In this document: piece by piece, positions 15,336 through 23,435 of the stretch
How the letters are laid out: the number at the start of each line of letters is the position of its first letter
Position numbering within the stretch: position 1 is the first letter of the stretch
From: Pseudomonas gozinkensis
Lineage (GTDB): Bacteria > Pseudomonadota > Gammaproteobacteria > Pseudomonadales > Pseudomonadaceae
Length of the DNA: 64,000 nt
Assembly (NCBI RefSeq): GCF_014863585.1
Contig: NZ_CP062253.1
Coordinates: 1,390,501-1,454,500, forward strand
Direction of reading: 5' to 3'
Notes under the pieces: model-generated
Seen by the model: only the letters and a program-made list of their open reading frames with translations
The model's database searches: none
What the model was told of the DNA's origin: nothing
Made by a program: the position numbers and the translations under genes

Positions 15336-16538
15336 GTGGATTATCCTAAAAGCGTTCCCGGCTCAGGCCTGGAGAATGGCAAATTCGTCGATGAAGACCC
15401 GATCGCTGGCAAACCGGGATCGTTGATCCCGGCCAGTTGGGGCAACAGTGTGACTCAGGAGATTCTCGGCGCGATCACGGCCGCCGGCCTGACGCCGGAT
15501 GAGGAGCAGACCGATCAACTTGCCCAGGCCATTCGACAACTGGCGAAACCGGATCCGCTGCAGCAGTTTCCTGTGCAGGTGTATCGCAAGAATCTGTTGA
15601 TTAACGGTGGATTCAATATCTGGCAACGCGGCACGACCAATCAGGCGCCGAGCATCGGTGGGTATGTGGCGGATCGCTTCCGGTGCGACTGGAACGGCAA
15701 CGCGGGTATCAGCATTTCGCGCCAGGATTTTGCCCTCGGTCAAACCGAAGTCACGGGCGAACCCGCTTTCTTCCTGCGTTGGCAGCAGGTCACTGCAGGC
15801 ACCGGAGCAACGGTGCATAAAGTCTCCCAGAGTATCGAATCGGTCAGGACCCTGGCCGGGCGAACGGCGACGGTCAGCTTCTGGGCCCGATCCGATGCGA
15901 CGCGTCCGCTGCGAGTCACGATCACCCAGCAGTTCGGGACGGGTGGCTCGGAAAGTGTGGTGAAGGTTGTCGACGTTTTTCAGCTGAGTACTTCGTGGAA
16001 GAAATACAGCGCAACGTTTCAGGTGCCGACCATCGCCGGGAAAATGCTCGGCGTGAATGACTGCCTGACCTTGTCGTTCGATCTGCCGCTCAACGTGTTG
16101 CAGACCGTCGATCTGGCACAGATGCAATTGGAGGAGGGGCCGGTTGCAACACCGTTTGAATACCGTCCCGCGGCGGAAGAGCTGAGCCTTTGTCAGCGTT
16201 ATTTCGAGAAGTCTTTTGCTAACCGTCTGCAGATCCGTTCGAACAATGGTGCCGCCACCTGCATTGGTAACTTCACCCAGGCTGCGGCAGCCAATACCGG
16301 TCAGTACGGTATGAGCGTCGATATGCAGGTGCTCAAGCGCGTACAACCTACCATCGTGCTGTATTGCCCGGGAGATGCGAGCAATCAAGTCTGGAACCAG
16401 GGCTTGATGAAAGCGTGTACCGGGACCTATTTGCAAAGTGTTACCGAACGGAGCTTTGCCATTGGCACCGTGACCCCTGTAGGCAGCGCTCCCGGGCATA
16501 TCTTGCAGATCGAATGGACCGCAGACGCGGAAATCTAG
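15336..16538 (+). CDS. Tail fibre protein 5
   Basis: 400 residues, GTG start behind AGAGGA. It has the shared N-terminal module (MDYPKSVPGSGLENGKFVDE). From about residue 85 it carries a carbohydrate-binding-module-like beta domain (NLLINGGFNIWQRGTT, YVADRFRCDW, LEEGPVATPFEYRP) often found in phage fibres and glycan-recognising proteins. The end (HILQIEWTADAEI) is unique. This C-terminal type shares nothing obvious with the other four. Confidence 0.9.
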   Translation: MDYPKSVPGSGLENGKFVDEDPIAGKPGSLIPASWGNSVTQEILGAITAAGLTPDEEQTDQLAQAIRQLAKPDPLQQFPVQVYRKNLLINGGFNIWQRGTTNQAPSIGGYVADRFRCDWNGNAGISISRQDFALGQTEVTGEPAFFLRWQQVTAGTGATVHKVSQSIESVRTLAGRTATVSFWARSDATRPLRVTITQQFGTGGSESVVKVVDVFQLSTSWKKYSATFQVPTIAGKMLGVNDCLTLSFDLPLNVLQTVDLAQMQLEEGPVATPFEYRPAAEELSLCQRYFEKSFANRLQIRSNNGAATCIGNFTQAAAANTGQYGMSVDMQVLKRVQPTIVLYCPGDASNQVWNQGLMKACTGTYLQSVTERSFAIGTVTPVGSAPGHILQIEWTADAEI

Positions 16539-16549
16539 GAGGCAAATCC

Positions 16550-16792
16550 ATGAGCTATCAACTCACATCGTCTGGCGTTATGCGCCTGAGTGATTCAGCG
16601 TTTATTCCACAAGAGCCGACCAACCGTGACTGGGCGGAGTACCAGGAGTGGCTGGTGTCCGGGGGACAGGTACTGCCACTGGATCCGCCGCTAGAGAGTG
16701 CGACGGCCAATCAAGGCATGCTGGGTTTGTTCAAGCGAATGATCCAGGTTTCCCCGGACAGCACTCTGAAAACTGAGGTAAACAATGGCTGA
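16550..16792 (+). CDS. Small fibre-associated protein 5
   Basis: 80 residues, ATG behind AGGAGG (16537-16542). The stretch MRLSDSAFIPQEPTNRDWAEYQEWLVSGG is a pattern common at the ends of phage fibre operons. It is likely the accessory protein of fibre 5; its function is not known. Confidence 0.7.
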   Translation: MSYQLTSSGVMRLSDSAFIPQEPTNRDWAEYQEWLVSGGQVLPLDPPLESATANQGMLGLFKRMIQVSPDSTLKTEVNNG

Positions 16793-16862
16793 TCAGCTTC
16801 GGTCGCCAACCGTGATTCAATCGGAGCATCCAGGGAGGATCGAGCATTATGCAAATTACTGA
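16785..16862 (+). CDS. Possible 25-residue leader-like ORF overlapping the endolysin start
   Basis: ATG 16785 overlaps the stop of the preceding gene, has GAGG upstream, and reads 25 codons to TGA 16860-16862, just past the endolysin ATG at 16849. It may be only a translational coupler, or not made at all. There is no recognisable domain. Confidence 0.25.
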   Translation: MADQLRSPTVIQSEHPGRIEHYANY

Positions 16863-17412
16863 AGACAACCTACTCAACATCATGCCCAACGCCCGCCGCC
16901 AAGCGGGCGTTTTTGTTTCTGCACTCAACGATGCCATGGCGCGCCACCGCATCGACACACCTAAACGCGTGGCCGCGTTTCTCGCCCAGATCGGACACGA
17001 ATCGGGGCAGTTGCAGTACGTGCGTGAACTGGGCAACAACCAATACCTGAGCAAGTACGACACCGGTACGCTGGCTCTGCGTCTGGGCAATACGCCCGAG
17101 GCCGATGGCGACGGGCAGAAGTATCGCGGGCGCGGGCTGATCCAGATCACCGGCCGCAGCAACTATCGCCAGTGCAGCCTCGGCCTGTTCGGCGATGAGC
17201 GCTTGCTGGCGCTGCCGGAACTGCTGGAACAACCGCAATGGGCGGCCGAGTCCGCCGCATGGTTCTGGGCGCAGAACGGCCTGAATGAACTGGCCGATCA
17301 GGACCAGTTCAACAGCATTATCCGGCGGATCAACGGCGGGTTGAACGGCTTGCAGGACCGGCTGGAGCTTTGGGGGCGGGCGAGGGCGGTGCTATGCCTG
17401 CCTTCGGTATGA
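16849..17412 (+). CDS. Endolysin, glycoside hydrolase family 19 (chitinase/lysozyme-like)
   Basis: 187 residues. It would cut peptidoglycan to release assembled particles. The GH19 fold is indicated by VAAFLAQIGHESG (catalytic Glu), the YRGRGLIQITGRSNYRQ motif, AAWFWAQNGLNELAD and IIRRINGGLNG. There is no signal peptide, so a holin is needed; none is in this window. AGGGAGG precedes the ATG. The stop overlaps the spanin start by 4 bases (ATGA). Confidence 0.93.
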   Translation: MQITEDNLLNIMPNARRQAGVFVSALNDAMARHRIDTPKRVAAFLAQIGHESGQLQYVRELGNNQYLSKYDTGTLALRLGNTPEADGDGQKYRGRGLIQITGRSNYRQCSLGLFGDERLLALPELLEQPQWAAESAAWFWAQNGLNELADQDQFNSIIRRINGGLNGLQDRLELWGRARAVLCLPSV

Positions 17413-17924
17413 GCGTTTGGCGGCTGATCGGCCTGGTGCTGCTGGCTGCGGGTTCGGCGGCACTGGCCTGGCAGTTCCAGGACTGGCGCTACGGCCGCCA
17501 ACTGGCCGAACAGGCGCGGTTGCATGCCGAAACCCTCAATCAATTGACCCTGACGGCCGCCACTGCACAACAGACCGAGCAGGACAAGCGTCTGGCCCTG
17601 GAGCAACGGCTCACGGCCAGCGAACAAACCCATTACCGAGCACTGAACGATGCCCAACGTGATCAGGATCGCCTGCGCGATCGCCTTGCCACTGCTGATC
17701 TGCGCCTGTCAGTCCTCATCGACGCAGGTGACGCTGCCCAAGGCTGCGGTGTGCCAGCCACCACCGGCGCCGGCGGCGTGGATCATGCAGCCGTACGCGC
17801 CCGACTTGACCCGGCGCATGCTCGACGAATTGTCGCCATCACCGGTGAAGGCGACCGCGGACTGATTGCCTTGCAGGCCTGCCAGGCCTATATCAGAGCG
17901 CTGGCGCCTGCACATTTTGAATAA
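17409..17924 (+). CDS. Inner-membrane spanin (Rz-like)
   Basis: 171 residues. The N-terminus is one membrane helix (WRLIGLVLLAAGSAALAWQF), followed by a long coiled-coil periplasmic region (LAEQARLHAETLNQLTLT to RDRLATAD). This is the Rz i-spanin layout that fuses inner and outer membranes in the last lysis step. ATG 17409 overlaps the endolysin stop. A second gene (Rz1) is nested in another frame. Confidence 0.85.
   Translation: MSVWRLIGLVLLAAGSAALAWQFQDWRYGRQLAEQARLHAETLNQLTLTAATAQQTEQDKRLALEQRLTASEQTHYRALNDAQRDQDRLRDRLATADLRLSVLIDAGDAAQGCGVPATTGAGGVDHAAVRARLDPAHARRIVAITGEGDRGLIALQACQAYIRALAPAHFE
17650..17865 (+). CDS. Outer-membrane spanin lipoprotein (Rz1-like), nested in Rz
   Basis: 71 residues entirely inside the Rz gene in another frame. 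It has a short signal peptide ending in the lipobox LLICAC and is proline-rich afterwards (CQPPPAPAAW), as expected for Rz1 o-spanins. It pairs with the Rz protein across the periplasm. Confidence 0.85.
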   Translation: MPNVIRIACAIALPLLICACQSSSTQVTLPKAAVCQPPPAPAAWIMQPYAPDLTRRMLDELSPSPVKATAD

Positions 17925-17992
17925 GCTTGTGTATTGAAAGCGCAACCGGCTCGTGTACGGTGGTACCCATTCCATCCGATCCGGAGCGCGCC

Positions 17993-18493
17993 GTGAAAGA
18001 AATCACTCAACTGGCGGCCGAACTTGGCCGACGTCTGCAGTTGCTCAACGCCCACGTCACGACGGCCGAGTCCTGTACCGGTGGCGGGATTGCCGAAGCC
18101 ATTACCCGCATTCCGGGGAGTTCGGCGTGGTTCGAGGCGGGTTACGTGACCTACTCCAACCGCCAGAAAACCCAGCAGTTGAATGTACCGACGGAGCTGT
18201 TCGGCACCGTGGGCGCAGTCAGTCGCGAAGTGGTCGAGGCCATGGTGCGTGGCGCCCAGGACAAAAGCCTGGCGCGGTTTGCCGTGGCGGTCAGCGGCGT
18301 GGCCGGGCCGGACGGTGGTTCGCCGAACAAACCGGTAGGCACGGTGTGGCTGGCCTGGGGCGTGGGCGACATGGTTTCCAGCGAGGTCCAGCACTTCCCC
18401 GGCAACCGTGACGAAGTCCGCCGACAAACGGTGAAGGCCGCGCTAGAGGGCTTGCTGCGACTAGCGGCACGAGAAATCGAAAATCAGGGGTAG
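17993..18493 (+). CDS. cinA: CinA C-terminal-type nicotinamide-nucleotide amidase (PncC-like)
   Basis: 166 residues covering only the CinA C-terminal domain, which deamidates NMN to nicotinate mononucleotide in NAD recycling. Motifs are TTAESCTGGGIAEAI near residue 25 and VAVSGVAGPDGGSPNKPVGTVW. GTG 17993 gives the usual N-terminus; an upstream in-frame start at 17927 would add residues not typical of the family. It lies just before recA, as in many Pseudomonas, and marks the right border of the tailocin locus. Confidence 0.92.
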   Translation: MKEITQLAAELGRRLQLLNAHVTTAESCTGGGIAEAITRIPGSSAWFEAGYVTYSNRQKTQQLNVPTELFGTVGAVSREVVEAMVRGAQDKSLARFAVAVSGVAGPDGGSPNKPVGTVWLAWGVGDMVSSEVQHFPGNRDEVRRQTVKAALEGLLRLAAREIENQG

Positions 18494-18520
18494 GCGATCC
18501 GTGAACGCTGTGGAATAATA

Positions 18521-18536
18521 CTGGCTACTTATACAG
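18521..18536 (+). promoter_or_regulatory. LexA (SOS) box upstream of recA
   Basis: CTGGCTACTTATACAG fits CTG-N10-CAG and lies 41 bases upstream of the recA ATG, where LexA would block transcription until DNA damage. Confidence 0.88.
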
Positions 18537-18576
18537 GTGTTGGCCGTCAGGCCTTATTGATTACGTGAGGACTTTA

Positions 18577-19635
18577 ATGGACGACAACAAGAAGAAAGCC
18601 TTGGCTGCGGCCCTGGGTCAGATCGAACGTCAATTCGGCAAGGGTGCCGTAATGCGTATGGGCGATCAGGACCGTCAGGCGATCCCGGCCATTTCCACCG
18701 GCTCTCTGGGTCTGGACATCGCACTCGGCATCGGCGGCCTGCCAAAAGGCCGTATCGTTGAAATCTACGGTCCTGAATCTTCCGGTAAAACCACACTGAC
18801 GCTGTCCGTGATCGCCCAGGCTCAAAAAGCCGGTGCGACCTGCGCCTTCGTCGACGCCGAACACGCCCTCGACCCTGAGTACGCCGGCAAGCTGGGCGTC
18901 AACGTCGACGACCTGCTGGTTTCCCAGCCGGACACCGGCGAACAGGCCCTCGAAATCACCGACATGCTGGTGCGCTCCAACGCCGTTGACGTGATCATCG
19001 TCGACTCCGTGGCCGCCCTGGTGCCAAAGGCTGAAATCGAAGGCGAAATGGGTGACATGCACGTGGGCCTGCAAGCCCGTCTGATGTCCCAGGCGCTGCG
19101 TAAAATCACCGGTAACATCAAGAACGCCAACTGCCTGGTGATCTTCATCAACCAGATCCGCATGAAGATCGGCGTGATGTTCGGCAGCCCGGAAACCACC
19201 ACCGGTGGTAACGCGCTCAAGTTCTACGCCTCGGTCCGTCTCGACATCCGCCGTACCGGCGCGGTGAAGGAAGGCGACGAAGTGGTCGGCAGCGAAACCC
19301 GCGTCAAGGTTGTGAAGAACAAGGTGGCTTCGCCGTTCCGTCAGGCCGAGTTCCAGATTCTCTACGGCAAGGGTATCTACCTGAACGGCGAGATGATTGA
19401 CCTGGGCGTGCTGCACGGTTTCGTCGAGAAGTCCGGCGCCTGGTATGCCTATGAAGGCACCAAGATCGGTCAGGGCAAGGCCAACTCGGCCAAATTCCTG
19501 GCGGACAACCCGGAAGTCGCGGCCAAGCTCGAGAAGCAACTGCGTGACAAGCTGCTGTCGCCAGCTGTGATCGCTGACTCCAAGGCTTCTGCGGTCAAAG
19601 AGACCGAAGACGACCTGGCTGACGCTGACATCTGA
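18577..19635 (+). CDS. recA: Recombinase RecA
   Basis: 352 residues. It drives homologous pairing and strand exchange and, as a filament, triggers LexA self-cleavage. Walker A GPESSGKT is at residues 65-72. Also visible are [24 protein letters not shown] and [12 protein letters not shown] (loops L1 and L2 flank this region), and the acidic C-terminus ends [12 protein letters not shown] 18577 follows GTGAGGA. SOS control is indicated by the LexA box. RecX, its inhibitor, follows 8 bases later. In Pseudomonas, RecA also activates pyocin and tailocin loci through PrtR-type repressors. Confidence 0.99.
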   Translation: MDDNKKKALAAALGQIERQFGKGAVMRMGDQDRQAIPAISTGSLGLDIALGIGGLPKGRIVEIYGPESSGKTTLTLSVIAQAQKAGATCAFVDAEHALDPEYAGKLGVNVDDLLVSQPDTGEQALEITDMLVRSNAVDVIIVDSVAALVPKAEIEGEMGDMHVGLQARLMSQALRKITGNIKNANCLVIFINQIRMKIGVMFGSPETTTGGNALKFYASVRLDIRRTGAVKEGDEVVGSETRVKVVKNKVASPFRQAEFQILYGKGIYLNGEMIDLGVLHGFVEKSGAWYAYEGTKIGQGKANSAKFLADNPEVAAKLEKQLRDKLLSPAVIADSKASAVKETEDDLADADI

Positions 19636-19643
19636 TTGCACCG

Positions 19644-20114
19644 ATGACAACCGCCGTACTCGATACCCTCGTCGCGGTGCGGCGAACCGCCATGGACCTG
19701 CTCGCACGCCGCGAGCATGGTCGAGTCGAGCTGACGCGCAAACTGCGTCAGCGTGGCGCTCCCCCCGAGATGATCGAAACAGCCCTCGACCGTTTGACGG
19801 AAGAAGGGCTGCTTTCCGAAGCCCGTTATCTTGAAAGCTTTGTTTCCTATCGCGCCCGCTCCGGTTACGGCCCACTGCGGATTCGTGAAGAACTGGGCCA
19901 GCGCGGTTTGCAACGCGCCGATATCGAACTCGCCTTGCGTGAGAGCGGTATCAACTGGCAGGAGCAGCTAACGGACACTTGGCAACGGAAGTTCTCCGGA
20001 CAGCTTCCCGGCGATGCCAAGGAACGCGCCAGACAAGGTCGATTCCTGGCGTACCGGGGATTCTCGATGGAGATGATCAACCGCTTGTTCAGCGGCAGAG
20101 GGATGGACGATTAA
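19644..20114 (+). CDS. recX: RecA regulator RecX
   Basis: 156 residues. RecX binds RecA filaments and limits their growth. The three-helix repeats are visible ([58 protein letters not shown]). It follows recA and is probably co-transcribed with it under LexA control. A strong terminator follows. Confidence 0.96.
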   Translation: MTTAVLDTLVAVRRTAMDLLARREHGRVELTRKLRQRGAPPEMIETALDRLTEEGLLSEARYLESFVSYRARSGYGPLRIREELGQRGLQRADIELALRESGINWQEQLTDTWQRKFSGQLPGDAKERARQGRFLAYRGFSMEMINRLFSGRGMDD

Positions 20115-20146
20115 ATCGCTCCAGCTTCAATCAAAAAATAAAAAAA

Positions 20147-20180
20147 CGGCCCGCTATTTCGATAGCGGGCCGTTTTTTTT
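20147..20180. terminator. Bidirectional terminator between recX and the LOG gene
   Basis: CGGCCCGCTAT (20147-20157), loop TTCG, ATAGCGGGCCG (20162-20172), with A-run before and T-run after. It serves both convergent genes. Confidence 0.95.
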
Positions 20181-20185
20181 TGCCT

Positions 20186-21304
20186 TCACGTTACCTTCGA
20201 CGGTTCGCGGTTGCGTTGCGCGGTTTGGGGTTTTGACTGGGCCCAGTTTTCCGGCAGGTTGATGTAGTCCACCAGCTCACGCAGACGTCCGTGATCCCGG
20301 GCGTTGAAGGCGAAAGCCAGGCGCGTGAGGTGGCTGAATTGGGCCTCGTCGTGTTCTTCGCCGCTGTAGGCGTGTTGATGGAACTGGTCGCTCAGGCACA
20401 GATCGGCAAACGCTTCCTGCATATGGTCCAGGGCCTGATCGCTCAGCTTGTGGTTCATACGGATGACAAACTGGCGCTTGAGCCAGCGGCTTGAGTGGAA
20501 GTTGCCGTAGAACTGGTTGATCTGCTCTACCGCCTCTTCAACGTTATAGACCAGGCGGATCAGCTTCAGATCGGTCGGCAGGATGTAGCGGTTTTCTTCC
20601 AGTTGCTGGCGGATGAAGTCCAGCGCGCCTTGCCAGAACGTCCCGCCCGGTGCGTCCAGCAGCACCACCGGCACCAACGGACTTTTGCCAGTCTGAATCA
20701 ATGTCAGCACTTCGAGTGCTTCGTCCAGGGTGCCGAACCCACCGGGGCACAGCACAAGCGCATCGGCTTCCTTGACGAAGAACAGCTTGCGAGTGAAGAA
20801 GAAATGGAACGGCAGCAGGTTGCCGGTACCGTCCACGGTAGGGTTGGCATGTTGTTCGAAGGGCAGGGTGATGTTGAACCCCAGGCTGTGATCGCGGCCG
20901 GCACCTTCATGGGCGGCGGCCATGATTCCGCCGCCGGCACCGGTGATGACCATCATGTTCGACCGAGCCAGCGACGCCCCGAGTTCACGAGCCATGGCGT
21001 AAAGGGGATGTTCGACTGGTGTACGGGCCGAACCGAATACCGTCACCTTGCGTCGCCCCTTGAACTGTTCAAGGGTGCGAAAGGCCTGCTCCAGTTCGCG
21101 CAGGGCTTGCAGGGTGATCTTGGCGTTCCAGCGGTTGTGGTCTTCCTGGGCCATGCGCAGCACGGTCAGGATCATATCGCGGTAGATGGGAGTGTTCGGG
21201 CTGTTGGGAGAAACCAGGTTGAGTTGTTCTTCGACCTTGCTGATGAGGTCGTGGCCGCTTTCCTGAAAATGACGGCTGAGCAGGTCATTCGGTTGGTAAG
21301 GCAT
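20186..21304 (-). CDS. LOG family (lysine decarboxylase-like fold) nucleotide-binding protein
   Basis: 372 residues. The centre (about 85-260) is the LOG Rossmann fold: VTVFGSARTP, VITGAGGGIMAAAHEGA and the PGGFGTLDE motif. LOG proteins include cytokinin riboside monophosphate phosphoribohydrolases and bacterial nucleotide hydrolases (PpnN-like). The extra N- and C-terminal regions make it longer than plain LOG enzymes. The start is supported by GAAGGAG. The substrate is not evident from sequence. Confidence 0.85.
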   Translation of the reverse strand: MPYQPNDLLSRHFQESGHDLISKVEEQLNLVSPNSPNTPIYRDMILTVLRMAQEDHNRWNAKITLQALRELEQAFRTLEQFKGRRKVTVFGSARTPVEHPLYAMARELGASLARSNMMVITGAGGGIMAAAHEGAGRDHSLGFNITLPFEQHANPTVDGTGNLLPFHFFFTRKLFFVKEADALVLCPGGFGTLDEALEVLTLIQTGKSPLVPVVLLDAPGGTFWQGALDFIRQQLEENRYILPTDLKLIRLVYNVEEAVEQINQFYGNFHSSRWLKRQFVIRMNHKLSDQALDHMQEAFADLCLSDQFHQHAYSGEEHDEAQFSHLTRLAFAFNARDHGRLRELVDYINLPENWAQSKPQTAQRNREPSKVT

Positions 21305-21657
21305 GCAACTTCTCCTTCTGCACAGAGCTTTCGGCCCTGACGTGCGGCGTCAGTGCCGCGCTGCAAAAAAACAAACGTCCGGCAGCTCCTTTCCTGCCGC
21401 TAATAAAATGAACGGGAATACGTTGAATCTAGACCCTCAAAGCATTTTTCGCTCATTGAGCATTGCGCCGCAAAGTCTTTCCTGGCAACTGCTTATTGTT
21501 GCTTTGCGAAGTGTTTTCACCGCTCGTCCGATGCCACGTCGAGGGCTGAATGCTCTGATTTACTAAGTTAAAGGCGCCGTACGACAACTTAGCGTCAGCG
21601 ACCGTACGCAAGGTGCACGCTATTCAAGGATTTGCGGGTGGCAAGGAGGCAGGGCAC
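21305..21657. other. 353-base gap between the LOG gene and a small RHH-like gene
   Basis: Presumably holds the promoters of the two divergent genes. An 87-codon frame at 21303-21566 has no supporting ribosome site and no family resemblance. No REP, terminator or RNA gene was recognised. Confidence 0.4.
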
Positions 21658-21852
21658 ATGACCAGAGTGATTCTGGAGATCGATACGCAGCTGTATCGGT
21701 TGTTGAAAGCATCGGCCGAGACCAATCATGTAAGTCTCGAAGAGGAGTGCTGCCGACGCCTGGCGGGAGGGGATCGCCGCTCCCGTTACTTGCAGGCCTT
21801 GCTGGCCGAACTGCGCGCCGATGATGAACAGCGGCGCGCTACATCGCGATGA
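21658..21852 (+). CDS. Small ribbon-helix-helix-like protein, Arc/CopG type
   Basis: 64 residues, ATG behind AAGGAGG (21643-21649). The N-terminus (TRVILEIDTQLYRLLKASAE, then HVSLEEECCRRL) has the strand-helix-helix pattern of Arc/ParD/CopG DNA-binding proteins. No toxin partner lies next to it. It ends one base before the convergent gene. Function unknown; it may be an orphan regulator. Confidence 0.65.
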   Translation: MTRVILEIDTQLYRLLKASAETNHVSLEEECCRRLAGGDRRSRYLQALLAELRADDEQRRATSR

Positions 21853-22278
21853 TTACTTCTTCTTGGCTGGAGCCGCTTTCGGGCAATCCGATTCCTGGTA
21901 GCTGGCGGAGCCGATTGCCTTGTTGCTTTTCACTTCGGTGAAGTCGTAACGCATGATCGCGCCCTTGGCCATCAGCTTGCGGTACGACGGGTTGTTGCAG
22001 ACCGAGGCGCCCAGCTGGAAATACACGGCTTTGGGATCGGCGCGCATTTTGTCGGCGTGGCTCTTTTGCACGCTCAGGTGATTGACCAGCGTGGTGCCTT
22101 CGACGGTGTAGCCCTGATCAAGAATGTCTTCGTTGATCGCCCGTGGCGTGCCGACGCTGCTTTGTGCGGCGACATTGCGCAGCTCTCGGTTCAGATTCTG
22201 CTCACTCAGGGATGCAGCCTGAGCGCTGAAGGACGAGGCCAGCAGAATGGCAGCGGTGGGAACGATAAGGCGCAGCAT
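21853..22278 (-). CDS. Secreted QSregVF-family protein (PA3611-like)
   Basis: 141 residues with a clear signal peptide (MLRLIVPTAAILLASSFSAQA). The mature part contains LNRELRNVAAQSSVGTPRAI, VCNNPSYRKLMAKGA and a Cys near the end. It resembles the PA3611 quorum-sensing-regulated virulence factor family of P. aeruginosa, a small periplasmic/secreted fold of unknown biochemistry. CCAGGAGAG precedes the start. It ends in AAPAKKK. Confidence 0.8.
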   Translation of the reverse strand: MLRLIVPTAAILLASSFSAQAASLSEQNLNRELRNVAAQSSVGTPRAINEDILDQGYTVEGTTLVNHLSVQKSHADKMRADPKAVYFQLGASVCNNPSYRKLMAKGAIMRYDFTEVKSNKAIGSASYQESDCPKAAPAKKK

Positions 22279-22467
22279 GAAACTCTCCTGGTTCAGTGAC
22301 TGGTGGTTCGACCAGCCACGTGACTGTGCGTTCAGTGGCGGCGAATTATAGGGGAGCCGGTCGGGAGGGTACAGGCTTGTGCCCGTCGCTCTGGTAAACT
22401 GCCGGCCTTTATTGCCCTGCCGAGTGTCGTTCGTGTCGAGTTTCCCTGTCTGCCGGTGCCCCCTGCG

Positions 22468-23211
22468 ATGAATCATGCCCCCAACGCCGTGGCCCGCCTG
22501 CGCGATCAGCGCGAGGACGAAGGCATCAAGCCGATTCAGGCCCGTGGCTTTCGCTCCCCGCGCTGCCGTGATTGCCGGGTAATCATCAGCCATTGCCTGT
22601 GCGCCTGGCGGCCAACTGTCGATACGCGCTCGGGCGTTTGCCTGATCATGACTGGCAAGGAAGTGTTCAAACCCAGCAACACCGGTTGGCTGATCGCCGA
22701 CATTGTGCGCGACAACCATGCCTTCATCTGGTCGCGGACCGAGCCCGACGAGCAACTGCTGGCGCTGCTGAACGACCCGCAATGGCAGCCGTATCTGGTG
22801 TTCCCCGGCGAGTACGTCGAACCTTCGCGCGTGACCAACACCGTGGATCTCGATAACAGCAAGCGTCCGCTGTTCATCCTGCTGGACGCGACCTGGACCG
22901 AAGCGCGGAAGATTTTCCGCAAGAGCCCGTATTTTGACCGGTTGCCGATCCTGAGCCTGTTGCCCGACAAACTCTCGCGTTATCGCCTGCGCCGCTCGAC
23001 CCGCAGCGAGCACCTGTGCACCGCTGAAGTGGCGGCGCTGTGCCTGGAACTGGCCGGTGATTCGGACGCCGCGTCGGCACTGGATGCCTATTTCGATGTG
23101 TTCAGCCAGCATTACCTGGGGGCCAAGCAGCAACTGGACGTCAATGTGTCGACGCCGGCCCACGCCGAATTGCTGCCCTATATCCGAAACGCGGCGCCAG
23201 TACCGGCCTGA
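22468..23211 (+). CDS. DTW-domain tRNA-uridine aminocarboxypropyltransferase (TapT/YfiP-like)
   Basis: 247 residues. DTW enzymes use SAM to add acp to uridine in tRNA. The Cys cluster (RCRDCRVIISHCLC), IMTGKEVFKPSNTGWLIAD and the D-x-T-W motif (LLDATWTEARKIFRKSP) are present. ATG 22468 is preferred; a GTG at 22456 is also in frame. It belongs to the neighbourhood around erdR in Pseudomonas. Confidence 0.85.
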   Translation: MNHAPNAVARLRDQREDEGIKPIQARGFRSPRCRDCRVIISHCLCAWRPTVDTRSGVCLIMTGKEVFKPSNTGWLIADIVRDNHAFIWSRTEPDEQLLALLNDPQWQPYLVFPGEYVEPSRVTNTVDLDNSKRPLFILLDATWTEARKIFRKSPYFDRLPILSLLPDKLSRYRLRRSTRSEHLCTAEVAALCLELAGDSDAASALDAYFDVFSQHYLGAKQQLDVNVSTPAHAELLPYIRNAAPVPA

Positions 23212-23435
23212 TCCTGGCCCATACTGCTAAAGCAGTGGTCGTGCGGCTTGACCACCTAGGCTTCGCTGGTCATGCTTGGCGCCGATTGGGGTGCGGCCAA
23301 GGTTTGAAACGCCGTTTTTGCTCGTGATTGGCGTTGAACGTGCCCCTGTGGATGCCGCTGCCGGGCGGTGTCTTGAGTTGCTTTGGCAAGGTCCGAATGC
23401 GCGGGCCGGCCATCAAAAACAGGATCATTTGAAAA

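Noticed and set aside
1..17924. Complete Mu-like prophage
   Set aside because: No capsid, protease, portal, terminase, transposase or repressor genes are visible; only tail, fibre and lysis genes are present, which fits a tailocin. The left flank is outside the window, so the upstream regulators could not be checked.
21303..21566. 87-codon plus-strand frame in the gap after the LOG gene
   Set aside because: Overlaps the LOG start region, lacks a ribosome site and has no protein-like pattern.
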